A stretch of DNA of 64,000 nucleotides from an uncultured Clostridium sp. (GCA_934755305.1 CAKVLD010000007.1:29388-93387), one strand, 5' to 3'; counted from the stretch's first letter, positions 54,449 to 63,785 are shown. Program-made: numbers and translations. Notes: generated by a model from the letters alone, not told the origin.

Positions 54449-54847
54449 CTACCAAACGTAGCAAACTACTTCTCCACCTAATCCCATTTTTCTAGCTTCT
54501 CTGTCTACCATAATTCCTTTTGATGTTGATATCACAGCAATTCCTAATCCATTAAGAACCTTAGGAGTCTCATCTTTCTTACAGTAAACTCTTAGACCTG
54601 GCTTAGATATTCTCTTAATACCAGTTATAACTCTTTCTTTATTTGAACCATACTTAAGAGAAATTCTTAACATTGGAACTACTCCATCGTTATATTCTTC
54701 AATTTCCTTAATGTATCCTTCTTGTAATAATATATTTGCAAGAGCCTTCTTTACATTTGAAGAAGGTACCTCTACTACTTCATGTCTAACAGAATTTGCA
54801 TTTCTGATACGTGTTAGCAAATCTGCTATAGGATCTGTCATAACCAT
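54449..54847 (-). CDS. rpsH: ribosomal protein S8
   Basis: 132 residues, normal. Central-domain 16S rRNA binder and, in E. coli, the spc-operon regulator. MVMTDPIADLLTRIRNANSV opens it; GVISTSKGI-like AVISTSKGIMVDREARKMGL (about 103-122) is conserved. AAAGGAGG is nine bases before the ATG. Confidence 0.97.
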   Translation of the reverse strand: MVMTDPIADLLTRIRNANSVRHEVVEVPSSNVKKALANILLQEGYIKEIEEYNDGVVPMLRISLKYGSNKERVITGIKRISKPGLRVYCKKDETPKVLNGLGIAVISTSKGIMVDREARKMGLGGEVVCYVW

Positions 54848-54879
54848 TAAATTGTGCCTCCTTTCAGCTTATCTAAATC

Positions 54880-55065
54880 TTACCAACTTGCTTTCTTGCA
54901 ACCAGGAATTTGTCCCTTGTAAGCAAGTTCTCTAAAGCAAATACGGCATATACCGAATTTTTTAAGTACTGCATGTGGTCTACCACATATTCTACATCTT
55001 GTATAAGCTCTTGTCTTATACTTAGGAGTTTTGCTCCATTTTTCAATTATAGCTTTACGTGCCAC
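54880..55065 (-). CDS. rpsZ: ribosomal protein S14, zinc (type Z) form
   Basis: 61 residues, the short zinc form. Two CxxC pairs, CRICGRPHAVLKKFGICRIC (about 24-43), bind zinc. The long zinc-free paralogue is not in this window. It follows rplE by 16 bases. Confidence 0.97.
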   Translation of the reverse strand: MARKAIIEKWSKTPKYKTRAYTRCRICGRPHAVLKKFGICRICFRELAYKGQIPGCKKASW

Positions 55066-55081
55066 AGTTTTCCCTCCTTAA

Positions 55082-55624
55082 TTATTGAGCGAATGGCATA
55101 CCAAAGAATCTTAATAATTCTCTTGCTTCTTCGTCAGTGTTAGCTGTTGTTACGAAGATAATGTCCATTCCTCTTACTTTATCGATTTTATCGTATTCTA
55201 TTTCTGGGAATATTAATTGTTCCTTAATTCCTAGTGAGTAATTTCCTCTTCCATCAAAAGCCTTACTTGAAACACCTCTAAAGTCTCTAACTCTTGGTAA
55301 TGCAATTGTCATTAATTTATCAGCAAATTCAAACATATTTGCCTTTCTTAATGTAACCTTACATCCTAAAGCCATATTTTCTCTTATCTTAAAGTTAGCT
55401 ACTGATTTCTTAGCTCTAGTTAATACTGGCTTTTGACCAGAAATTAAAGTTAAATCACTAACTGCTGATTCTAAAACTTTTTGATTTTCTCTTGCTTCAC
55501 CAACACCCATGTTGATTACTATTTTTTCAAGTCTTGGGACTTCCATTATATTCTTATATCCGAACTTTTCTATCATTGCTGGTATAATTTCTTTTTCATA
55601 CTTCTCTTGAAGTCTTGTCATCAT
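55082..55624 (-). CDS. rplE: ribosomal protein L5
   Basis: 180 residues, normal. Binds 5S rRNA and contacts the P-site tRNA. NIMEVPRLEKIVINMGVGEA (about 24-43) and GRGNYSLGIKEQLIFPEI are the family signatures. It starts with ATG ATG; either may be used. Confidence 0.97.
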   Translation of the reverse strand: MMTRLQEKYEKEIIPAMIEKFGYKNIMEVPRLEKIVINMGVGEARENQKVLESAVSDLTLISGQKPVLTRAKKSVANFKIRENMALGCKVTLRKANMFEFADKLMTIALPRVRDFRGVSSKAFDGRGNYSLGIKEQLIFPEIEYDKIDKVRGMDIIFVTTANTDEEARELLRFFGMPFAQ

Positions 55625-55647
55625 GTTGAGTTACCTCCTTTCAGATT

Positions 55648-55971
55648 CTAGAATGTTTCGCCGCACTTCTTGCAAACTCTAACCTTAGCTCCGTCTTCTA
55701 ATAACTTATTGCTAATTCTTGTAGCACATTTGCATTTTGTACAATATAACATTACTTTTGAGCTGTTTATTGCAGCTTCTCTTTCTATAATAGCACTTTC
55801 AGCTTGATTTCTAGTAGCCTTTTGGTGCTTCTTAACTATGTTAATTCCTTGAACAAGAACCTTTCCTGTCTTTGGATATACTTTTAAAACTTCTCCAGTT
55901 TTACCTTTGTCTTTACCTGAAATAACTACAACTGTGTCGTTCTTCTTTACATGTACCTTCAAGTAAGCCAC
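55648..55971 (-). CDS. rplX: ribosomal protein L24
   Basis: 107 residues. Assembly initiator of the 50S subunit. The KOW motif VVISGKDKGKTGEVLKVYPK (about 15-34) is complete. The C-terminus has CTKCKC and CKKCG, a zinc-binding (Cys-containing) form. It follows rplN by nine bases. Confidence 0.97.
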   Translation of the reverse strand: MAYLKVHVKKNDTVVVISGKDKGKTGEVLKVYPKTGKVLVQGINIVKKHQKATRNQAESAIIEREAAINSSKVMLYCTKCKCATRISNKLLEDGAKVRVCKKCGETF

Positions 55972-55980
55972 CTCCTTCTA

Positions 55981-56349
55981 CTATAGAACTTCTGGTGCTA
56001 ATGATAATATCTTATTGAATTCTTTATCTCTTAGCTCCCTTGCAACTGGTCCGAAGATACGAGTTCCTCTTGGTTGCTTATCATCTTTTATTATAACTGC
56101 AGCATTTTCATCAAACTTGATGTATGAACCATCTGCTCTTCTTAAACCTTTTACAGATCTAACTATAACAGCTTTAACTACTTCACCTTTTTTAACAACT
56201 CCGCCTGGTGTTGCACTTTTAACGCTAGCAACTATTACATCTCCAATGTTACCGAACTTTCTTTTAGATCCGCCTAAAACTCTGATACACATTATTTCTT
56301 TAGCACCTGAGTTATCTGCTACCTTTAATAAGGTTTGTTGTTGTATCAT
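55981..56349 (-). CDS. rplN: ribosomal protein L14
   Basis: 122 residues, normal. 50S protein at the subunit interface. MIQQQTLLKVADNSGAKEIM opens it; GTRIFGPVARELRDKEFNKI (about 95-114) is conserved. Confidence 0.97.
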   Translation of the reverse strand: MIQQQTLLKVADNSGAKEIMCIRVLGGSKRKFGNIGDVIVASVKSATPGGVVKKGEVVKAVIVRSVKGLRRADGSYIKFDENAAVIIKDDKQPRGTRIFGPVARELRDKEFNKILSLAPEVL

Positions 56350-56377
56350 TGAATTACCCTCCTTTCAGTCTTACAGC

Positions 56378-56632
56378 CTATTTAGCTTTTTCAACTATCT
56401 CAACAAGTCTCCATCTCTTATCTTTAGATAATGGTCTAGTTTCCATTATTAATACTCTATCGTTCATTTTAGCTTCATTATTTTCATCATGAGCCTTAAA
56501 CTTAGTTGTTCTATTAACAGTTTTTCCGTAAAGCGGATGTCTAACCTTAGTTTCAACAGCAACTACGATAGTTTTATCCATCTTGTCAGAAACAACTCTA
56601 CCTATTTTCTTTTTTCTTAATCCTCTTTCCAT
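56378..56632 (-). CDS. rpsQ: ribosomal protein S17
   Basis: 84 residues, normal. OB-fold 16S rRNA binder. RKKKIGRVVSDKMDKTIVVA (about 5-24) and RVLIMETRPLSKDKRWRLVE are conserved. It follows rpmC by 22 bases. Confidence 0.97.
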   Translation of the reverse strand: MERGLRKKKIGRVVSDKMDKTIVVAVETKVRHPLYGKTVNRTTKFKAHDENNEAKMNDRVLIMETRPLSKDKRWRLVEIVEKAK

Positions 56633-56654
56633 TAGGGTTTACCTCCTTCCAGAA

Positions 56655-56864
56655 TTACTGTTGAACCCTTAACTCTTCTTCTCTTAAGATGGTTTTTATT
56701 TGGGCTATAGATTTCTTTACTTCTCTTATTCTCATAGGATTTTCTAATTGTCCTGTAGCTAATTGGAATCTTAAATTAAATAATTCAGCTTTAAGATCTC
56801 CTAATTTAACAACTAAATCTTGAGGATCATTTGCTCTTAATTCTTTAAATTCTCTAGCCTTCAT
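56655..56864 (-). CDS. rpmC: ribosomal protein L29
   Basis: 69 residues, normal. Helical hairpin protein at the tunnel exit. KLGDLKAELFNLRFQLATGQ (about 21-40) is the family core. Its ATG overlaps the rplP stop by one base. Confidence 0.97.
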   Translation of the reverse strand: MKAREFKELRANDPQDLVVKLGDLKAELFNLRFQLATGQLENPMRIREVKKSIAQIKTILREEELRVQQ

Positions 56865-57298
56865 TATTCTTCACCACCCATTTCCTCAAAATCTCTTCTT
56901 GTAACAAACTTTGTTTTTACAGGAAGCTTGTGTGATGCAAGTCTCATTGCTTCTCTTGCAACTTCTTCATTAACTCCTGATAGTTCAAATAAAACTCTAC
57001 CTGGTTTAACAACTGCTACCCAATACTCTGGAGCTCCTTTACCTTTACCCATTCTTGTTTCAGCTGGTTTCTTTGTTACCGGCTTATCTGGGAAAATTTT
57101 AATCCAAAGCTTTCCACCTCTTTTGATGTATCTATTAATAGCAATTCTGGCAGCTTCTATTTGGTTACTTGTAATCCAACCACAAGTAGTAGCTTGAATA
57201 CCGAAATCTCCATAAGCAAGGAAATTTCCTCTTGTTGCTTTACCTTTCATTCTACCACGTTGTACCTTACGATGCTTAACTCTTTTAGGCATTAACAT
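56864..57298 (-). CDS. rplP: ribosomal protein L16
   Basis: 144 residues, normal. Late-assembly 50S protein near the A site. PKRVKHRKVQRGRMKGKATR (about 4-23) and GRVLFELSGVNEEVAREAMR are typical. GAAAGGAGG precedes the ATG. Confidence 0.97.
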   Translation of the reverse strand: MLMPKRVKHRKVQRGRMKGKATRGNFLAYGDFGIQATTCGWITSNQIEAARIAINRYIKRGGKLWIKIFPDKPVTKKPAETRMGKGKGAPEYWVAVVKPGRVLFELSGVNEEVAREAMRLASHKLPVKTKFVTRRDFEEMGGEE

Positions 57299-57314
57299 GA
57301 TCTATTCCTCCTTT

Positions 57315-57980
57315 CTATGCTTGAGCTTCTTCTTTCTCAACCTTTTTTGTTGGAAGCACTTCCCCATTATAAACCCAAACTTTAACTCCGATTTTTCCAT
57401 ATGTTGTATCTGCTTCAGCAAATCCATATTCGATATCTGCTCTTAATGTTTGTAGTGGAATTGTTCCTTCATGATATTGTTCTGTTCTAGCCATTTCAGC
57501 TCCGCCAAGTCTACCTGAACAAGCAGTCTTAACACCATTTACTCCATGCTTCATAGCTCTTTGAATAGTTTGTTTCATTGCTCTTCTAAATGAAACTCTC
57601 TTTTCTAATTGTGCAGCTATATTTTCTGCCATTAATTGAGCATCTGCTTCTGCATTTTTAACTTCAACTATGTTTATTAATACGTTCTTTCCGTTTACAA
57701 ACTTAGTCAACTTAACTTTTAATGCTTCAATTCCTGCTCCACCTTTACCTATAACAACACCTGGTTTTGCAGTGTGTATATTTAACTTAATTCTCTTAGC
57801 AGTTCTTTCAATTTCTATCTTAGAAATACCAGCTGAGAAAAGTTCCTTTTTAACAAATTTTCTTATCTTGTCATCTTCTACTAGGTTATTAGCAAAGTCT
57901 TTTTTATTAGCATACCACTTTGCATCCCAATCCTTAATAACTCCGACTCTAAGTCCATGAGGATTTACTTTTTGACCCAC
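57315..57980 (-). CDS. rpsC: ribosomal protein S3
   Basis: 221 residues. Forms part of the mRNA entry site. The KH domain has TAKPGVVIGKGGAGIEALKV (about 74-93); the C-terminal domain has MKHGVNGVKTACSGRLGGAE. It starts 19 bases after rplV. Confidence 0.97.
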   Translation of the reverse strand: MGQKVNPHGLRVGVIKDWDAKWYANKKDFANNLVEDDKIRKFVKKELFSAGISKIEIERTAKRIKLNIHTAKPGVVIGKGGAGIEALKVKLTKFVNGKNVLINIVEVKNAEADAQLMAENIAAQLEKRVSFRRAMKQTIQRAMKHGVNGVKTACSGRLGGAEMARTEQYHEGTIPLQTLRADIEYGFAEADTTYGKIGVKVWVYNGEVLPTKKVEKEEAQA

Positions 57981-57999
57981 TTATCTTTCCCTCCTTCTT

Positions 58000-58335
58000 C
58001 TAAGCTCTTTCTTTAACAACAACTGTTATGTGGCTTGTTTTCTTAAGAATTTTAAAAGCCTTACCATGATCCATAGGTCTGAATCTCTTAAGAGTTGGAC
58101 CTTGACCAACGTACACTTCTGATACGTATAATTTATCAGTATCAAGTGCGAAATTATTTTCTGCATTTGCAACAGCTGACTTTAAAACTTTATTAATTAC
58201 TACAGCTGCTTCTCTTGGAGTGTATTGTAAAATAGCAAAAGCTTCTTTAACGTTCTTTCCTCTTATTAAATCAGTAACAGCTCCTACTTTAATTGGAGAC
58301 ATTCTTACATATTTAGCTACCGCTTTAGCTTCCAT
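58000..58335 (-). CDS. rplV: ribosomal protein L22
   Basis: 111 residues, normal. Lines the exit tunnel; the long hairpin loop (LKRFRPMDHGKAFKILKKTS, about 82-101) reaches the macrolide site. It is placed between rpsS and rpsC as in all bacteria. Confidence 0.97.
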   Translation of the reverse strand: MEAKAVAKYVRMSPIKVGAVTDLIRGKNVKEAFAILQYTPREAAVVINKVLKSAVANAENNFALDTDKLYVSEVYVGQGPTLKRFRPMDHGKAFKILKKTSHITVVVKERA

Positions 58336-58365
58336 TTATGTTCCTCCTTTCCAGGCTAACTATAA

Positions 58366-58644
58366 TTATCTCTTAGATTTCTTATCTGTATCTACGTGTC
58401 CTTTGTAAGTTCTAGTTAAAGCGAACTCACCTAGCTTATGTCCAACCATATCTTCTGATATATAAACTGGAACATGCTTTCTTCCATCGTGAACAGCAAT
58501 TGTATGTCCTATCATTTGTGGGAAAATTGTTGAACTTCTTGACCAAGTTTTAACAACTTTCTTATCTCCACTTGCATTCATTTCTTCAACCTTCTTTAAT
58601 AGTCCAGCGTGAACAAAAGGTCCTTTTTTAGTTGATCTACTCAC
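58366..58644 (-). CDS. rpsS: ribosomal protein S19
   Basis: 92 residues, normal. 30S head protein. SRSTKKGPFVHAGLLKKVEE opens it; YISEDMVGHKLGEFALTRTY (about 57-76) is conserved. Confidence 0.97.
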   Translation of the reverse strand: MSRSTKKGPFVHAGLLKKVEEMNASGDKKVVKTWSRSSTIFPQMIGHTIAVHDGRKHVPVYISEDMVGHKLGEFALTRTYKGHVDTDKKSKR

Positions 58645-58711
58645 TAATATTGCCTCCCTTCATAAACATCAGGCCGACAAGGTATGAAGAGAATTTACTA
58701 TTCTCTCCTTA

Positions 58712-59545
58712 CTACTTGGCGTTTCTTCTCTTAATAATGAATCTATCCGAATACTTCTTATTCTTTCTTGTCTTGTATCCAAGTGCAGGTTTACCCCAAG
58801 GAGTTACTGGACTTGGTCTACCAACTGGTGACTTACCTTCACCACCACCGTGAGGGTGATCATTAGGGTTCATTACAGAACCTCTTACTGTAGGTCTCCA
58901 TCCCATATGTCTCTTTCTACCAGCTTTACCTATGTTAACTATATCGTTAGTTGAGTTAGATACTGTACCGATAGTAGCTCTACATTCTATTCTTATATAT
59001 CTCATTTCACCTGAAGGTAATCTTAATGTTGCATAGTCACCTTCTTTAGCCATTAATTGTGCTGAGTTACCAGCAGATCTAACTAATTGGCCACCTTTAC
59101 CAGCTTGTAATTCAATATTATGAACTACTGTACCTACTGGTATATTCTTTAACGGAAGAGTGTTACCTGGCTTAATATCTGCATTAACGCCTGATTCTAT
59201 AACATCTCCAACTTTTAATCCTGCTGGAGCAATGATATATCTCTTTTCTCCATCAGCGTAAACAACTAGAGCAATATATGCTGATCTATTTGGATCGTAC
59301 TCTATTGTTGCAACTTTTGCTGGAACTCCATCTTTATTTCTCTTGAAATCTATAATTCTATATTTTCTCTTAGCACCACCACCATGGTGTCTAACAGTTA
59401 TTTTACCTTGTGCATTTCTACCACCTTTTTTCTTTAAAGAAACAAGAAGTGACTTTTCTGGTGAACTTGAAGTAATTTCTTCAAATGTTGGCATTGTCAT
59501 TTCTCTTCTTGAAGGTGTAGTTGGTCTAAACTTCTTAACTGCCAT
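58712..59545 (-). CDS. rplB: ribosomal protein L2
   Basis: 277 residues, normal. Essential for subunit joining and peptidyl transfer. The conserved His region is NPNDHPHGGGEGKSPVGRPS (about 226-245). It follows rplW by about 60 bases, a larger gap than elsewhere in the operon. Confidence 0.97.
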   Translation of the reverse strand: MAVKKFRPTTPSRREMTMPTFEEITSSSPEKSLLVSLKKKGGRNAQGKITVRHHGGGAKRKYRIIDFKRNKDGVPAKVATIEYDPNRSAYIALVVYADGEKRYIIAPAGLKVGDVIESGVNADIKPGNTLPLKNIPVGTVVHNIELQAGKGGQLVRSAGNSAQLMAKEGDYATLRLPSGEMRYIRIECRATIGTVSNSTNDIVNIGKAGRKRHMGWRPTVRGSVMNPNDHPHGGGEGKSPVGRPSPVTPWGKPALGYKTRKNKKYSDRFIIKRRNAK

Positions 59546-59606
59546 TGGTTTTCCCTCCTTCTTACAGCTTATCTGGCATTATCTTGCCAATAAATCACTT
59601 TTCTTA

Positions 59607-59903
59607 CTATTGTAATCCTTCGAAGAATTCAATTCCCTTGCTTCCTTCAGCAAGAGTAATTATAGCTTTCTTGTAGTCAGCTCTCTTTCCTACATGTACG
59701 CCCATTCTCTTAGTTTTTCCCATAGTTCTTATAGTTTGAACATTGGCTACTTTAACGCCAAATACTTCTTCAACAGCTCTCTTTATTTGAGATTTGTTTG
59801 AGTTGATGTGAACTATGAAAGTGTACTTATTTTCTGCCATAGCTGTCATAGTCTTTTCAGTAATAACAGGTCTTCTTATTATATCATGGCTTGTTATTTT
59901 CAT
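59607..59903 (-). CDS. rplW: ribosomal protein L23
   Basis: 98 residues, normal. Tunnel-exit protein that docks trigger factor and SRP. IIRRPVITEKTMTAMAENKY (about 8-27) and NKSQIKRAVEEVFGVKVANV are typical. Overlaps rplD by one base. Confidence 0.97.
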   Translation of the reverse strand: MKITSHDIIRRPVITEKTMTAMAENKYTFIVHINSNKSQIKRAVEEVFGVKVANVQTIRTMGKTKRMGVHVGKRADYKKAIITLAEGSKGIEFFEGLQ

Positions 59904-60523
59904 TATGCGTACACCTCCTCAATCTTTGATACAGCATCCTTTGTCATGATTACTTTTTCAAACTTTAATAAATCATAAACATTGATGTTGTTTGCAGGGA
60001 TTACACTAACTCCTGCTATGTTTCTAGCTGATTTGTAAACTACTTCATTAGATTCAGCAGTTACTATTAATGTCTTATTATAACCTAATGTCTTAAGCAT
60101 TTCAGCAACTTGCTTAGTCTTAATAGCTTCAAAAGCTAAATCTTCCATAACGATCATTTCACCTGCTTGAACCTTTGATGTTAAAGCAGATTTAAGAGCT
60201 ACTCTTCTCATACTCTTTGGTATTGATACTCTGTAATCTCTTGGTTTTGGTGCGAATACTATACCACCTTTGATCCATTGTGGAGCTCTGATTGAACCTT
60301 GTCTTGCTCTACCAGTTCCCTTTTGTCTCCAAGGCTTAATACCGCCTCCTCTTACTTCAGCTCTTGTTTTAGCTGATTGAGTTCCTTGTCTCTTATTTGC
60401 AAGTAATGCAACAACTACTTGATGCATAGCATATTGGTTAACTTCAACTCCGAAAACTCCTTCATTTAATTGAAAATCTCCAACTTGCTTTCCTTCTTTA
60501 TTAAATAATCCTACTGTAGGCAT
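59903..60523 (-). CDS. rplD: ribosomal protein L4
   Basis: 206 residues, normal. 50S protein reaching into the tunnel; in gamma-proteobacteria it represses its own operon. The tunnel loop has GGGIKPWRQKGTGRARQGSI (about 59-78). Confidence 0.97.
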   Translation of the reverse strand: MPTVGLFNKEGKQVGDFQLNEGVFGVEVNQYAMHQVVVALLANKRQGTQSAKTRAEVRGGGIKPWRQKGTGRARQGSIRAPQWIKGGIVFAPKPRDYRVSIPKSMRRVALKSALTSKVQAGEMIVMEDLAFEAIKTKQVAEMLKTLGYNKTLIVTAESNEVVYKSARNIAGVSVIPANNINVYDLLKFEKVIMTKDAVSKIEEVYA

Positions 60524-60548
60524 CCTGCTTCCTCCTTTCTTACAGAAA

Positions 60549-61178
60549 TTAAGCCTTAACTGCGTTTCTTATTACTACTGTACCTTTGTTAGGTCCTGGG
60601 ATTCCACCCTTGATTAGTATTAAGTTCTTTTCAGCTATAACCTTAACTACTTCTAAATTCATTACAGTTGTGTTAACTGCACCCATATGTCCTGGCATAC
60701 GTTTGTTCTTAAATGTCTTTGATGGATCTGATGAAGCTCCCATTGAACCTGGTGCTCTGTGGAACTTAGAACCATGTGACATTGGTCCTCTTTGTTGATT
60801 CCATCTCTTAATTACACCTTGGAATCCCTTACCTTTAGAAACTCCTGATACATCAATCTTATCTCCTGCCGCAAATACTTCTGCAGTAATTTCTTGACCC
60901 ACTTCGTATTCATTAGCATTTTCTAATCTGAATTCTTTAAGAATTCTTCTTAAAGATACTCCAGCCTTAACAAATTGACCTTTTGCTGGCTTGTTGACTA
61001 ATTTTTCTCTTATGTCACCAAAACCTACTTTTATAGCTTCGTATCCATCTTTTTCAGTTGTTTTCTTTTGAACAACAACACATGGACCTGCTTCTACTAC
61101 TGTTACAGGAACCACTTTACCATTCTCAGCGAATATTTGAGTCATTCCTATCTTTTTACCAATAATAGCTTTTTTCAT
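60549..61178 (-). CDS. rplC: ribosomal protein L3
   Basis: 209 residues, normal. Assembly initiator close to the peptidyl-transferase centre. GKGFQGVIKRWNQQRGPMSH (about 120-139) holds the glutamine that is methylated by PrmB in some bacteria. It follows rpsJ by 78 bases. Confidence 0.97.
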   Translation of the reverse strand: MKKAIIGKKIGMTQIFAENGKVVPVTVVEAGPCVVVQKKTTEKDGYEAIKVGFGDIREKLVNKPAKGQFVKAGVSLRRILKEFRLENANEYEVGQEITAEVFAAGDKIDVSGVSKGKGFQGVIKRWNQQRGPMSHGSKFHRAPGSMGASSDPSKTFKNKRMPGHMGAVNTTVMNLEVVKVIAEKNLILIKGGIPGPNKGTVVIRNAVKA

Positions 61179-61256
61179 GTAATTACACCTCCTAAACTGA
61201 TTAGCGGATTGCTACGCAATCATAATAGTTCATTGTCTATTTAAAACTATTTGCTA

Positions 61257-61565
61257 CTAAAGCTTTATTTCGATATCTACACCTGCTGGTAGATTTAATC
61301 TCATTAATGCATCAACTGTCTTTGGTGATGGATTAACGATATCGATAAGTCTCTTGTGAGTTCTTATTTCGAACTGTTCTCTAGAGTCTTTGTACTTGTG
61401 AACTGCTCTTAATATTGTAACAACATCTTTTTCAGTTGGTAGTGGTACTGGACCTGCCACCTTAGCTCCTGTTGATTTAGCAGTTTCAACAATTTTTTCA
61501 GCTGATTGATCTAATATTGTATGATCAAAAGCCTTTAATCTTATTCTTATTTTTTGTTTTGACAT
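61257..61565 (-). CDS. rpsJ: ribosomal protein S10
   Basis: 102 residues, normal. 30S head protein, also the NusE transcription factor. IRLKAFDHTILDQSAEKIVE (about 7-26) and VNPSPKTVDALMRLNLPAGV are typical. First gene of the operon, behind a structured leader and a strong promoter. AAAAGGAGGG precedes the ATG. Confidence 0.97.
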   Translation of the reverse strand: MSKQKIRIRLKAFDHTILDQSAEKIVETAKSTGAKVAGPVPLPTEKDVVTILRAVHKYKDSREQFEIRTHKRLIDIVNPSPKTVDALMRLNLPAGVDIEIKL

Positions 61566-61599
61566 CTAATTTCCCTCCTTTTCATGCACGCTTTACTTC

Positions 61600-61760
61600 G
61601 AGCGTACAACAGCGGTTATTCTATAAACTGTTCCTGGTGTTTCCTACATTACAAACAAAGTTATAGAATCCCTGTCGTCGGATTCTAGATCCAGACATAC
61701 TCATCAAGAATTCCCCGGAAGTCCGGCAACCTCTTGATTCATCGCTGTTTGCTCTGCAAC
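61600..61760 (-). promoter_or_regulatory. structured leader of the S10 operon
   Basis: On the minus strand GAGCAAACAGCG (61754-61743) pairs with CGCTGTTGTACGCTC (61614-61600). Inside are two further hairpins: ATCAAGA..CCGG-ACTT-CCGG..TCTTGAT and TAGAATCC..GGATTCTA. This three-way layout fits an autoregulatory ribosomal-protein leader. The GC-rich loops and paired arms contrast with the A/T-rich surroundings. Confidence 0.7.
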
Positions 61761-61766
61761 TTCTTT

Positions 61767-61795
61767 ATTATACTATTTTTAATTATTCTTTTCAA
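61767..61795 (-). promoter_or_regulatory. promoter of the S10 operon
   Basis: TTGAAA (61795-61790), 17 bases, TATAAT (61772-61767); the start would be near 61760, exactly where the structured leader begins. Confidence 0.85.
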
Positions 61796-62205
61796 GTTTT
61801 TTATTAATAATATTTATATTATTTTTTCAATTCTTATTTTCTCTCTTGCTTGTTTTATTTTACTGTTTGTTATAGCAAATTTCAACTGTTTTTTTTGATA
61901 TATTTTTCAAATTTTATACACATACTTTTATTATTTCCGCTACTGCTTTTTTAATTCATGAATATAATGATTATTTAATATATTTATTAAAATTATATTT
62001 TAATATGTTTTTATCATTCAAATTCCACTATATAAATAATTTAATTCTCCCATAAAAAATCGCAAAACGACTACGAAGTTATCATACTTTCAGTTTATTT
62101 TATTTTTTTAACCCTCCAAAAACACCAGGAATATATATATCATTTTTATTTTTTAGAATTATTATACTGCTTATAATTCAATAATTAACAAAAATTCATA
62201 AAAAT
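61796..62205. other. A/T-rich stretch without a recognisable gene
   Basis: No open frame with a ribosome-binding site and no RNA structure stood out. It lies between the S10 promoter and the insertion remnant and may include the end of that element. Confidence 0.5.
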
Positions 62206-62230
62206 AAAAAAATCCCCTTTCAGGGACTAT
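62206..62230 (-). terminator. terminator of the small Cys-containing gene
   Basis: TCCC-TGAAA-GGGGA stem followed by seven T residues on the minus strand, directly after the stop at 62235. Confidence 0.65.
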
Positions 62231-62234
62231 GAGT

Positions 62235-62516
62235 TTAAAATAGCATAGGCTCATCTTCATCAACCCAATATGAGCCTTCTTCTGTTTTCTTTTCTCCTGT
62301 ATAATAAAAATCTGCACAACAATTAGGGCACTCCATTACTGGCATTCCCTTTCTTCTATTTTCTTGCTCATTATTATATTCTTCTTCGCAATATATATCC
62401 ATATCAGCAAACTCATCTACGATATAGTCGGGAGCCCATTCAGAATAATCACACTTACAACAATGATATTTGTAGAATTTTTCTACATACTTTACTTCTA
62501 TCATTTTGAAATTCAT
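62235..62516 (-). CDS. small acidic zinc-ribbon-like protein, unknown
   Basis: 93 residues. HCCKCDYSEWAPDYIVDEFA (about 18-37) and CPNCCADFYYTGEK (about 63-76) give two Cys pairs that could bind zinc. The middle is very acidic. No family is recognised. GGAGGATATATT precedes the ATG. It lies just downstream of the decayed transposase on the same strand, so it may be a passenger of that element or an older host gene. Confidence 0.65.
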   Translation of the reverse strand: MNFKMIEVKYVEKFYKYHCCKCDYSEWAPDYIVDEFADMDIYCEEEYNNEQENRRKGMPVMECPNCCADFYYTGEKKTEEGSYWVDEDEPMLF

Positions 62517-62599
62517 ATAATATATCCTCCATACTTCTTGTTTCCCTTATATCATATATCATTCCATAATCCTTATGCCATACTTTCCATAGTATTTTT

Positions 62600-63717
62600 T
62601 CAACTTTGTATTTTTTTACACTGTAATGGATTACTACCAAAATTATCTACTATTCTTTGCTTCCACGTTTTCTTTTTTTCATTATGTTTACTCTTTTCCT
62701 TTAATAAATCTCTAATGCTCATTTGCTTCATGAAATTGTATAAAGCAACTATCTCTTTTGCTAATTTATTTTTAGTTCTTTCATAAACTCTATATCTCCT
62801 AACAGTTCTGAAGCCTTTTGGTGATATATGTTGAGTTATTTTTCCTATAAAATCTAAAACGTCGATTGTAAGAATCACTTTATGTTCATCATCATGATCT
62901 GCATACCAAAATATCACTTCATTATTTTCATATTTAACTATTCTATATTCTGCCATCGCAGCTCGGGCTAGATATCTTCCTATATACTTTACTGCTTGTC
63001 TCGTATCATCTAACTTCCTTTTCGCATTTACATAAAAACTTTTCGGATATCTTTTATAAAGGTTACTTATTAGCTGCCTCGTTTCATAACTGTTAAAATA
63101 TTTCTTTATAATATCTAATAATACCTTTTGCCATGCCTTTTTTAAATAAGGATAAAGAATGTAATTTACACTTTTCCACCACTTACTTCCTTTATTAATT
63201 CCACCTTCAGTAACTAGTGCATGGACATGAGGATTCCACTTCAAATCTCTTCCGAATGTGTGAACTACAGCTATTACTCCAACTTCATAGTTATCATTCT
63301 TATTCTTGTTATACCAATAATTTATAACATTATATACTCAATCCTCTAATTCTTTAAGCAGTTCTCTTCTTGAATAAAAAAATTTTCTCAACTCATCAGA
63401 CATCGTGAATACACTATGGCTATGACCAACGCGTAGCATATTTTCTTGTTGTTTTTCCTCCTATTTCATTGTATATAGCCTTCTACACCTATTACAAAAC
63501 TTACTCTTACATGTAAATGGCACCTTTGTAGTATCTCCGCATTCTGGCATATATATTCAGCAAAACCATATTTACTATCACTACAAGTTAAAGATTTATT
63601 TACTGTATTATCAATATGCTCTCGCATATCTTTCTGTATCCTACTCCAATATTTATTTTAAAACTCATTATATCTATCTACTAGTATTTCTTTTACTGTT
63701 ACCTTTTGATTTATCAT
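62600..63717 (-). pseudogene. IS91-like HUH transposase, inactivated
   Basis: Minus strand, from ATG 63717. Reading the frames in order gives the usual domain set: a zinc-binding N-terminus (CPECGDTTKVPFTCKSKFCN then RC), then WNPHVHALVTEGG (HUH motif with HVH) and YIGRYLARAAMAEYRI with the likely catalytic Tyr. It is broken by TAA at 63660-63658, a one-base deletion near the CPEC motif, TAG at 63463-63461 (Trp expected) and TGA at 63340-63338 (Trp expected). The last part, from 63244, is still open for 214 codons. Element ends were not identified. Confidence 0.85.
62600..63717 (-). mobile_element. remnant of an IS91-type element between tuf and rpsJ
   Basis: The body of the element is marked by the broken HUH transposase. 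IS91-type elements move by rolling-circle replication and leave no inverted terminal repeats or target duplications, which fits the lack of visible ends. It separates the tuf terminator from the S10 promoter, so it may not disturb expression of either. True boundaries are probably wider than given. Confidence 0.6.
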
Positions 63718-63785
63718 AATATCTATATTTTAATAACTTATTCACAATTATCCAATTAATATAATTTCCTATAGAAGAATAAAAA

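Noticed and set aside
62455..62640. Minus-strand open frame of 61 codons overlapping both the transposase end and the 93-residue gene
   Set aside because: It has no ribosome-binding site and lies in another frame over two better-supported features.
63338..63463. Possible stop-codon reassignment (UGA and UAG at Trp positions) in the transposase
   Set aside because: The same gene also has a UAA and a frameshift, and none of the housekeeping genes here uses in-frame UGA or UAG, so decay is the simpler explanation.
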